Positions 48,348 through 57,060 of a stretch of DNA of 64,000 bases are shown piece after piece. Below the pieces are notes generated by a model. The model was not told the origin of the DNA, searched no databases, and saw only the letters and a program-made list of their open reading frames with translations. This DNA comes from Anisus vortex (Eukaryota > Mollusca > Gastropoda > Planorbidae). The DNA lies in the NCBI GenBank assembly GCA_949126835.1, contig OX421495.1, positions 29,549,171-29,613,170 of the forward strand, given 5' to 3'. Position numbers and translations under genes: made by a program. Within the stretch, counting starts at the first letter, position 1. Each line of letters starts with the position of its first letter.

Positions 48348-50375
48348 CAGGGCCGGCTCTAGGGTTTTCGGCGCGCTAGGCGAAAACTAATTCTGCGCCC
48401 TCATTAAAGTGCCTTTGGCTAGTTTGCCGGGTATGGAACTTCGAAAATGTGTTTTTGTTAATAATTGTTATAGCCAAACAAATAATTTTATTGTATAACC
48501 TTTGATAGATGACTTTAAAATGTAAATAAAACAGTTGAATGAAAAGTAACAATGGCTTTGCATTATAGATGAATAATCAGAAATCTAAATTATTATTAGA
48601 AAAGCTACATAACACACAGTGTTACATTAGGTATATGGGTTTATAGGTTTTATAAATGCATTATGTACAGTTCTCTTAATAACAATCAGAAACTCACATT
48701 TAGATTATAGATATTTTGTTTTGTTTTTAGAACACTTAACAAAAATACGCACAAAGACTTTAAGCTTACTTGATATTGCTTGATATTGGATTATTGTTTT
48801 CTTAACTACGGTCTAAAAGTCATTTTTAAATACTGATTAACAGTATTTATACTCCTATAGATAAAAACCTTAATGTTACTTTTCTTGCTTTCTGCTTTCT
48901 GCAAATTCTTGTATCAAGGCTTTTGAGTCTACCTATCTTGCTATCTCACTTTTAATAGAAATTGTCGCCAGACCCGCAAGTCTCTCCTTACTCAGATAGG
49001 TTTTAATTAGCTAAGTTTTGAAAAACTTCGTTCAGCATTAGCTACGGAAAGTGGCAACGTAAGCAAAATACGAAGGGCTACACAAATGTTAGGAAATCCA
49101 TTTTCAAGATTCTGTTGGTAAATGTTGTTAAGGACTTCTTCAAGGTTTAATACTGAGTCATGGAGTTGATGATAAATTGCTCTTAGTTCAGAACACTGAC
49201 CTACAGCAGCAATGTTAGATTTATTCAAACCTTCATCTTTTTCAATTGTTTTCTAAGTTTTTGCACATCGACTTAACCTTTGATGTAGTCTTGTTTTTAA
49301 GGTCAGGAATGTTGTCAAAAAATCCAAAGACACCAAATATTTTATTTAACTTGGAAAATCTTTCTTTTACCGCAAAAGCAGCTGTGTCTAAAGCAGCAAC
49401 ATAAAAATGGATCTTGAAACTTTCTGATGGGTCACCTGCAATATTTACATATTCATCTGTTGATTCGTAATCAACGTTGTTCTTCTTTTTTTTAAATTCG
49501 AACCTTCTCTTTCTCAAATACTAGTTCTATTCCATGCAACTTTTTATGCTACTTCATTAACATCAACCATAACTCTACTGAACTCTAAATCGTTTTTAGC
49601 TGTAATCAAAAACTCTTCGGTTGGTTTTCAGGTTAGTAACTGCGCTCTGGAGACTCAAGTCCTTTTCTTGCAGTATCTTACTAGTTATGTTTACTTGAAA
49701 CAAAATGCTGTGCTATGTGACAAGTGCAGGAATAAACTTGAAGTCTGAGATATTTTTAAGTGCTTCTACCTTCGCAATACTGCCACTAGATCCATTTATT
49801 GTCTTCAGCAATCTCTTCCGAAGCATCACAAACATGAGATAACTGGTACGGCAGAGGTGTTATTGCATCAATTCGACTGGGGCCTTTTGTGCCACTTAGG
49901 GGATTTTATGTACTAGATTTCGAAATTAACAGTCTGAAAATTCACAAAAAAACAACTGCACTGCCAATGCACACAACTCAGCGCCCTCATGACTTACGAT
50001 TTAGGAACTGACTTGAAGGTCACGGTCACGTCACTTCACTATGATATTCCGCCGCCGTATCGCCTCCAGTGTGTGGCAGGGGGAAGTGAGGGGTTGCCTT
50101 TTTTAACTCCGCTACGCACATCGAGGTTGCCAAAATAAGTAGCCTACTGTTAGGGCATACTTTCCTATTTTCGAAGACAAATAAAATGTCCTTCGCCTTT
50201 CATTACCTAGTTATTCATCTGCCTATACTAGTAGCGTGCAGAAGCAATAAACTTTAATATTATAGATTATATTTTTAAATCCCCAAATTAAAAAAAAAAT
50301 CCTCAATTTTGCGCCCCTCAAAATTTTGCGCCCTAGGCGGCCGCCTAGTTCACCTATATGGATGAGCCGGCCCTG
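48348..50375 (-). mobile_element. hAT-superfamily DNA transposon, complete ends, non-autonomous
   Basis: The element starts CAGGGCCGGCTC and ends GAGCCGGCCCTG, a perfect 12-bp terminal inverted repeat. It is flanked on both sides by ACTATATA (48340-48347 and 50376-50383), the 8-bp target duplication typical of hAT. Length is 2,028 bp. Inside, on the minus strand, is the C-terminal part of a ZMYM1/TTF-type hAT transposase broken by frameshifts and stops. The subterminal regions carry GCGCCC and TAGGCG motifs, including the 16-bp palindrome CTAGGCGGCCGCCTAG at 50333-50348. It cannot make transposase but may have been moved by a relative. Confidence 0.93.
48876..49915 (-). pseudogene. hAT transposase remnant with C-terminal dimerisation domain
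   Basis: Read from 49915 downwards: LSGTKGPSRIDAI (the family's L-S-x-T-R-W-x-x-R), then ASEEIAEDNKW, VEALKNISDFKFIPALVT, a stop in place of the expected Trp-type residue, HSILFQVNITSKILQEKDLS, DLEFSRVMVDVNEVA, a stop, a frame change, then LRKRRFEFKKKKNNVDYEST and KERFSKLNKIFGVFGFF. After another frame change come LRILLTLPLSVANAERSFSK, a last frame change, LIKTYLSKERLAGLATISIK, a stop and the tail to TAA at 48876. A-N-A-E-R-S-F-S-K-L is the hAT dimerisation signature. The N-terminal zinc finger and the first part of the catalytic domain are missing. Two stretches stay open (49242-49517 and 49007-49228) but neither is a gene by itself. Confidence 0.88.
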
Positions 50376-50383
50376 ACTATATA

Positions 50384-53170
50384 TCTATAGTGACATGTTG
50401 TCAAATTTGCCAGCCTACACTAAAAAAACTAGTGCACGTGGATCGATGCCTATTTTAAAACTAGGTCTAGATCTATATTTGTATAATGTTTGTTTTGTAT
50501 TGGCCTATTATTGGCTTACTCATTATGATGTTTAAAAATAAATGTAATAATAATTAATTATTTCCGAACTACCGATCACGTTGTAATGAATTCAAATTTC
50601 CATTTGTTTGGATCAATAAAGCCATCTTAACTTAAAATATACATCTGTTAAAGTTTAAATACACAAAATATATCACTCTAGATTCAACTCTAGAATATGA
50701 TATATAGGTCAAGGATTTCAGCGCGTTAAACATAGTTTTTACTTCAACATTATTTTTAGTGTCACCTAGATCTAGATATATTTAAAAAACAGTTGTGTTC
50801 TAAATTTGAAATGCTCAATAATAGGCAGCTATCAGGAGTGATGAAATTCGGTTAAAAAAGAGATGTTTATCATAAAGCCCAATGGTAGGCTATAGGTTAT
50901 TTTTTGTTCATTTCTCAATACGTAGAGTGCACACTAAAGCGTTCTACAATATTGATTGTGGGTCATTGGATCGAAAGACGGATCAGGACTCTTCAACACT
51001 TGCCAGGTACTAGCTAACATTTTGATTTATGTTCGTGTAGATTAGACGTTAATTAATATGAATAGTGGAGTAGGCTAAATTTTAAGAGTAAGTTGTTTTT
51101 GTAAACATTGGAGTGCAGGCCTATACTTTATAGTAAACTTGTAGTATAGTAAAGTAGTATACTATACTTAACTAAAGTAATAAGGAAACTATGTCATTTA
51201 TTTCGAAGTAAAGTTTATTTATGTGGTGAGCCATTTGAAAATATGATATTCTTTTTCGTGCTGTAAGTAAAAACAACAAAAAAACACGGCACGGCAAGAG
51301 TGGAAAAGAAGTTTTTGCTCTGATCTAAAAAGAAATATATTTTTGTTAACTACTAATAGATGAAAGTTGAAATTAGGTCGATATAAGAGATATGTTTCAT
51401 AATTGTTAATGTAAAATAAAAATAAAAATGTATGAGCTAAAAATTTTGTATAACTAGTAGCGTAAAGGGGCTGGCAAATAGTGAAAAGTAGGAAAGATAG
51501 GTGGACAGCGAACACAGCTAGTATAAATTGCGGGGGTGGGCGAAGTGCAATAATGAACGAACGGGGCTGATTCTCAAATAATGCACAATATCCCCCTAAA
51601 CTATTGAACAATTAATATGTTATCGAAATATCAATAGTGAAACTAAAAATGTGATTCTTTAAATATTTATCTATACAAAAAACTACAGCTTAGAATATAA
51701 TGCTTGTGATAGGCGTTCTTGGTTAGTGTTAAGTACCATTCGATTAGATATCGGTCTTTATACTTTATACCAATGAAAAAAAAAAATAGAAACCAAATCA
51801 AATCATATGTACAAATAATATATTGAACAGTTTTAAGTTTATATTGTAATAATATATTTTGTTTTTAGTTATGGGATAAAACTGATTATTATTATTATTG
51901 TTACTACTATCAATAGGATAAATGGTTTTATCCTAAACAAAAGTAAATAGTTGTTATTTTAAACCTTATTAACATTCAATTTGAAAACTTTCTCTTGAAA
52001 ATAAAACACGTATAACTGTTACCTTAAAATGTGTATTATTAAATAATGTACTAACTTGCCTTATTTAATGTTTAATGCTCGAGTCTTACACTATATAAAA
52101 ACAGTTTTTGTTTGTTTTACTTTCAAGTACATGATTGTCAATCATTGTCCGTATACCTACTTCTACCTACTTATACAGTACATTTTGTAAAAATTTTTAC
52201 TATAAAAGTTGTGTACTTTAAATGAACTTCAAATTGATGTAATATTTGTACATTTACAAAGATTCGTTAAATTTTCGCGAATATTTATAAATGGCTAAAA
52301 AACGGAAATTTTTGCTAGAACACTTTGTTTAAATTAAAATAATTACATTTGGATAATTTAAAACAGTGCCAATTTAGTAGGTCTTTATAGAGCATTAAAT
52401 TCCCTTCAATTTGATATATAACATAAGCTTTTACTAAAATTAGGTAATTTTTAGTGATTTTTTACAAATAGATCAGATTTGCGTTTTTTGTCTCCCTTGA
52501 AAAAAACTGTAAAAAGTATGAAAAATGATTTTTACATCGATATTATTATATTTTTCAAAAGCACCACATGACAAAAATTGGGTCTCTTCTCTACAAAATT
52601 TTGTAACAAAGTAGCTTAGCCATAGCCAATATACTTTTTGAGATAATGACTTCTAAACATAGGACTTTGTAAGGTGGCTAAAGGTAACCCACTTGTAAAA
52701 TTTCAAAATTTGATAACTTTCTTAAAAATAAACATACAGTCATAAAATTGGTATCAAAGTTCTTATAATCATTTTGTCTTTCTATTAAACAGAAAAAAAT
52801 AAAAAATTAAAATCAGTTTTGAGTAGGCCTACCTACTTACTTACTTTAATTAGTAGAATGGTAAGATTATAATATTATTAAGACTGTAACTTTTATTAAT
52901 ATAATTGTCAGTTTTATTATAAAATGTGTAAGTTGTATAAAATAAGATTGTTCTATTGATCCCAAAAAAGGAAAGTAATTTGTTTACAAAGTGTCTATTA
53001 TAGTCCTGTTCTAGAGGAGCCGAACAGCTCTAGTGTAGATCCATATTGAGGTGTGAATTGTTGAGATTTCTCTATTTGTCGAAAGACACCTTCTGCTTAA
53101 CAATGATTCAAGAGATGGAACCTTAGTTGAAGTTTTCTATGCGCATGCTACGAGAGGCATTTAGCCTAAG
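50384..53170. other. 2.8 kb AT-rich region; no gene recognised
   Basis: No exon, transposon end or RNA gene could be supported. A 130-codon minus-strand frame (51219-51611) is rich in F, L, Y and H as expected from AT-rich noncoding DNA and shows no domain. The part at about 52450-52800 is somewhat more complex and could be an interspersed repeat not known to me. Confidence 0.45.
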
Positions 53171-53297
53171 TGTTGTGTGATTAAGTGTCCGTATGTTTAT
53201 CTGTCGTGTGATTAAGTGTCCATGTGTTTAAGTGTCGTGTGGTTAAGTGTCTGTGTTTAAGTGTCGCATGTTTATCTGTCGCATGTTAAAATGTCGT
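53171..53297. repeat. Degenerate 15-16-bp repeat, left copy
   Basis: Units of the kind GTCGTGTGATTAAGT and GTCCGTATGTTTATCT alternate about eight times. A longer block with the same order of variants recurs at 54675-54845. Confidence 0.8.
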
Positions 53298-53329
53298 GTA
53301 CTCTGGACAATGGTCGTTAAATTCGTACG

Positions 53330-53634
53330 CCATTCAAAGTTGGAGGGAGATTATTCCTATCTTAACAGGTAAGGTGGGATAGCCACGACCCCTGTGGAAA
53401 AGGTGACACGGGGGGGGGGTATAGTATTATATTTCTTGGCCGGGAAGCCTTGCATACAATTTACAAACAACTTTTACAATTTAAACCTTCTCTCCCTCTC
53501 TCTCTTACGCTTAATCAAAATAATGTACATATATATATATAATCCTTACATGGTTGTGATGCTAATACATTCGTTATCATCATTGGCAGTTATAAAATTC
53601 GGCCTATGCGACGACCGACTCGTAATTCGTCACA
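53330..53634 (-). repeat. Possible LTR of the collapsed retroelement
   Basis: Downstream (minus strand) of the gag/RNase H remnant, a purine tract (TAGTTGGAGGGGAT, about 53637-53650) directly precedes TGTGACGAATTACG, a common arrangement of polypurine tract and LTR start. The other LTR was not found, so the far end is arbitrary. The short plus-strand frame here (53394-53651) is not supported as a gene. Confidence 0.35.
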
Positions 53635-53652
53635 ATATCCCCTCCAACTAAA

Positions 53653-53673
53653 GTTCTTATCTAGTATAAGAAC
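53653..53673. repeat. 8-bp-arm inverted repeat
   Basis: GTTCTTAT and ATAAGAAC are perfect complements separated by five bases, just outside the purine tract of the retroelement remnant. Function unknown. Confidence 0.6.
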
Positions 53674-53822
53674 TGTTAATAAGCGTTATTACGAGAACAA
53701 TCGCGAGATTATATATACACCCAAAAAGTTACAAGCCTAAAACTAAAACTAAGAGGTGAATTGAGATATTTCCAGATTAATTATCATGACAGAATATGTA
53801 CACATTCAACAAGGAGGGCTAC

Positions 53823-54281
53823 TTAGTTCTCTCCCGTATCTTTCGCAATAGGATGGCGGCCGAGGAAATCTGATTGGCAGTTTTCAGGTCCTGGTATGTA
53901 CTGGGTCAAAGTCAGATACTGTCGCATTAGTCGACGTTTAAAATTTTGCCTGTAGCCATGAATGAGAGGGGTCGGTAATCTGTCTGGCCATTTTGTCAGT
54001 AGCGCATTTTTCAATGTTTCATAGCTGTCCTTGTCATTAGAAGGAAGTTTGTTGCAAACCTCATAAGCTTGGCCTCTTAGAGACAGAACTAAATGCCTAA
54101 CCTTTAGTTCTTTATGGACATTATAGTTTACGTCTAAATGTTCATACCTATTAAGGTAGACGTCAATGGTCCCTAATGACGGGTCAAAAATGTCAGGTGT
54201 GAAAGAGTAGTATTGGGAGGTAACTGAGTCACGTGCGGGTGCTCTGTTGAAGTTTGAGAGGAGGAGGAATTCGGAGTGCAC
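53823..54281 (-). pseudogene. Collapsed LTR retrotransposon: Gag N-part joined to an RNase H tail
   Basis: One open frame of 152 codons. Residues about 25-95 look like a Gypsy-type Gag: FTPDIFDPSLGTIDVYLNRY, then HLVLSLRGQAYEVCNKLPSN and YETLKNALLTKW. Residues about 110-152 instead resemble the end of a Gypsy RNase H domain and its spacer: RRLMRQYLTLTQYIPGPENC followed by SDFLGRHPIA (family pattern Y-x-P-G-x-x-N-x-x-A-D-x-L-S-R). In an intact element these parts are kilobases apart, so everything between was deleted while the frame stayed open. Catalytic residues of protease, reverse transcriptase and RNase H are absent. It lies between two copies of a degenerate 15-bp repeat. Confidence 0.75.
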
Positions 54282-54674
54282 CTACTGCAATTTCAGCGAA
54301 CAATGGCTCACCTTTCGTACCAATGAATAATCTCTATTGCCCTGCTCATAGATAGTATGCAAGACTTTTACTGAGCAAAAAGTCGGGATAACACACTGAA
54401 CGCTTTTTTTTTTTAAATTAATTTTGTATGCATACATAGATTTCTAGTTCAAAAACTAAAAAAAGGAACCTAAAAAAAAAATTAATATTAAGGTTAAATT
54501 CATTATAAATAACGATGAAATGGGAGTGAGGAAAACCAAGGGTGGGCGTAGGGCATAGGTGTCCCCGTAGGCCTGTTGATGTCATGAGGTATTTTCCTTC
54601 CCTCTATCCCATTTTTTTACTATTGGAAACATAATCTATATTATTTTCCTATTTATTTTAATGGTATAGTGAAA
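54282..54674. other. Upstream flank of the retroelement remnant; nothing else recognised
   Basis: On the minus strand this would hold the leader, primer site and 5' LTR. I find no sequence matching the putative LTR at 53330-53634. A TGGTACGAAAGGTGAGCC stretch about 40 bp before the Gag start could be a primer site but is unconfirmed. Confidence 0.35.
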
Positions 54675-54845
54675 AAGTGTGTTTATCTGTCGCTATGATT
54701 AATTGTCCGTATGTTTAAATGTCGTGTGATTTAGTGTCCGTATGTTTATCTGTCGTGTGATTAACTGTCCGTATGTTTAAGTGTCGTGTGGTTAAGTGTC
54801 TGTGTTTAAGTGTCGCATATTTATCTATCGCATGTTTAAATGTCG
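54675..54845. repeat. Degenerate 15-16-bp repeat, right copy
   Basis: About eleven units of the same family as 53171-53297. The later part repeats the same order of variants (…GTCCGTATGTTTATCT, GTCGTGTGATTAA, GTCGTGTGGTTAAGT, GTCTGTGTTTAAGT, GTCGCAT…), in the same orientation. Confidence 0.8.
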
Positions 54846-55151
54846 GCACACGACTTAAGGTGTAGGCCTAATAAATAGTTTGGAAAAAGATTTACAGTCC
54901 ATACTATTCCATACCATAAAAGGTTTTTAAGCATCTTCTTTAGCATATAAGTAGGTTAACACACAATATTTTTAAGAAGGCAAACATTAAATCATTAAAT
55001 TGTGTTTAGGCTACTTTCACTTTAAGCGGTAACAGATGAATAATAAAAAATATATTCCTACTTTTTGTCTTATACCTAGTCTATATGATTTATGTGAAAG
55101 GGACACGTTGGTGGACGAACATCAGTTCGGGGTAAAGTAAAGGTACAATTT
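54846..55151. other. Spacer between two repeat arrays; nothing recognised
   Basis: AT-rich with no coding or RNA signal that I could support. Confidence 0.5.
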
Positions 55152-55529
55152 ACACTAAAAACCCCCATCTTAAAATTTACACTAGAGACCCCCATCTTAA
55201 AATTTACACTAGAGACCCCCATCTTAAAATGTACACTACAGACCCCCATCTTAAAATGTACACTACAGACCCCCATCTTAAAATTTACACTAGAGACCTC
55301 CATCTTAAAATTTACACTAGAGACCCCCATCTTAAAATGTACACTAGAGACCCCCATCTTAAAATTTACACTAGAGACCCCCATCTTAAAATTTACACTA
55401 CAGACCCCCATCTTAAAATTTACACTACAGACCCCCATCTTAAAATTTACACTAGAGACCCCCATCTTAAAATTTACACTAGAGACCCCCATCTTAAAAT
55501 TTACACTAGAGACCCCCATCTTAAAATTT
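55152..55529. repeat. 27-bp minisatellite, 14 copies
   Basis: Unit ACACTAGAGACCCCCATC followed by TTAAAATTT, in exact 27-bp register at 55152, 55179 and onward to 55503. Main variants are AGAGA/CAGA and TTT/TGT at fixed places. Because 27 is divisible by three and some frames lack stops, long repetitive frames open on both strands (period nine residues). Neither has a start, composition or flank that argues for a protein. Confidence 0.95.
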
Positions 55530-56126
55530 GCTTTAAATATAATAATAATTTTTTTTTATAGAAGTACTTAACTTTTTGGCAACACTAATAAACTAAATGG
55601 TCCAATAACAATTTGTTATTATGTTTGAAAAAAAAATTATATGTTGCACATTATATTGACGTAATGTTTCGATGCCGTTCAGTAGCTTCAAAATGATTTA
55701 CTTGGAATTAGGCCTAATTTATAATTTCATTTCACTTAAAAAAAAATCTTGGTTAAAACAATAAGCACTAGACTTATACACGGGCCCGTAACAGATGGCA
55801 TGTATTTATTTGTATATATCCTACATTCATTTTAATCGGTCTTTGAATGTTGGGCCTATGTACAATTGCCATAATTGTTTGTAAAGTTGTAAAGTTTATT
55901 ATCACATTTGAAGCATGTAGAGTAGGCCTTATGCTCTCCGATATGTTCGGTCTTAGCCATAAAGCTTTTTTTTTTAAACTTACATAATGTTTGTCTGAGA
56001 CTGAATGTTCTTATATTGTAACATTACATCCTGAGACTGAATGGTCTTATACATTACAGGAACACTTGATGTGCAATACGGTACAGTAAGTTAGGCCTAG
56101 ATCTAATACCAGTGATAGGCACTAAC
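55530..56126. other. Presumed upstream region and 5' UTR of the XDH-like gene
   Basis: AT-rich, including two GAGACTGAATG[GT]TCTTA blocks at about 55996 and 56033 that form a short direct repeat. No TATA box at a convincing distance was identified. The start codon at 56127 has a good context (CTAACATGG). Confidence 0.4.
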
Positions 56127-56192
56127 ATGGCAGAAGTAAGAAGTGGAGGAAATTCCTCCACAGTTTTGTGTTTCTTTGTCAATGGACAGAAG
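56127..56192 (+). CDS. XDH: First coding exon of a xanthine dehydrogenase/aldehyde oxidase-like gene
   Basis: 66 nt, 22 codons: MAEVRSGGNSSTVLCFFVNG then Gln-Lys, followed by donor CAGAAG|GTAATG in phase 0. Xanthine dehydrogenases start with a short variable segment and then [VL]-x-F-F-V-N-G-[KR]-K-V before the first 2Fe-2S domain. As I recall the human gene, its exon 1 ends after the same Lys. The enzyme oxidises hypoxanthine and xanthine to uric acid using molybdopterin, two 2Fe-2S centres and FAD. The next exon (N-x-D-P...T-K-x-G-C-G-E-G-G-C-G-A-C) was not found up to 64000, so intron 1 exceeds 7.8 kb and is filled by tandem repeats. Aldehyde oxidase is the main alternative. With only 22 residues, a chance match cannot be fully excluded. 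Confidence 0.72.
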
Positions 56193-56200
56193 GTAATGTT

Positions 56201-56940
56201 AATATAAACTATTCTCTGTAAGATCTATGTCACTGTAAACTACTCTCTGTAAGCAGTACCGTTGCAGGGGATTTGGGGGCCCGGGGGCCTTGGCCTCTAT
56301 AGGGGGACCCTGCATTTTGACATTCGACATTATGATATGAAAAAAAAATTCGGACACTCCTTTGGGCCCCCCCCCCCCTCAAGTAGGAATGTCACTGTAA
56401 ACTACTCTCTGTAAGATCTATGTCACTGTAAACTAATCTCTGTAAGATCTATGTCACTGTAAACTACTCTCTGTAATATCTATGTCACTGTACACTACTC
56501 TCTGTAAGATCTATGTCACTGTAAACTACTCTCTGTAAGATCTATGTCACTGTAAACTACTCTCTGTAAGATCTATGTCACTGTAAACTACTCTCTGTAA
56601 GATCTATGTCACTGTAAACTACTCTCTGTAAGATCTATGTCACTGTAAACTACTCTCTGTAAAATCTATGTCACTGTAAACTACTCTCTGTAAGATCTTT
56701 GTCACTGTAAACTACTCTCTGTAAGATCTTTGTCACTGTAAACTACTTCTTTGCAAGATCTGTCACTGTAAACTACTCTCTGTAAGATCTATGTCACTGT
56801 AAACTACTCTCTGCAATATCTATGTCACTGTAAACTACTCTCTGTAAGATCTTTGTCACTGTAAACTACTCCATGTAAGATCTATGTCACTGTAAACTAC
56901 TCTCTGCAAGATCTATGTCACTGTAAACTACTCTCTGTAA
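56201..56940. repeat. 31-bp minisatellite, about 19-20 copies, with one insertion
   Basis: Unit GATCTATGTCACTGTAAACT followed by ACTCTCTGTAA. Two units precede an unrelated insert at 56254-56390; about 17-18 follow. Variants include GATCTTTGTC and CTCTGCAA. The array lies just inside the presumed first intron of the XDH-like gene, starting within about 15 bp of its donor. Confidence 0.93.
56254..56390. mobile_element. 137-bp insert in the 31-bp minisatellite, origin unknown
   Basis: The repeat is broken after ...CTCTGTAAG and resumes at GTCACTG, with six bases of the unit replaced. The insert carries GGGGGCCCGGGGGCC, an A run and GGGCCCCCCCCCCC. Such GGGCCC-rich short inserts are often miniature DNA-transposon remains, but I see no matching inverted termini or target duplication. 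Confidence 0.45.
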
Positions 56941-57060
56941 TCACTCTCTCCCCATCAATCCCTCTCTCCTTCCCTTCATCACTCTCTATCTTTCTCTCTG
57001 TGTGTGTCTGTGTGTCTAATCACCCACTCTCTCTCTCTCTCTAAAATTAGCCTAATCTCT
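56941..57060. repeat. CT-rich transition sequence
   Basis: Irregular CTCTC, TGTGTGTC and CATCACTC motifs leading from the 31-bp array into the 19-bp array; probably decayed repeat. Confidence 0.7.

Noticed and set aside
51219..51611. 130-codon minus-strand frame as a membrane protein gene
   Set aside because: AT-rich noncoding DNA often yields F/L/Y-rich frames of this length; no motif, splice site or homologue was recognised.
55076..55561. Repetitive proteins on both strands of the 27-bp array
   Set aside because: Open frames on both strands follow from a unit divisible by three; no start context, signal or flank supports translation.
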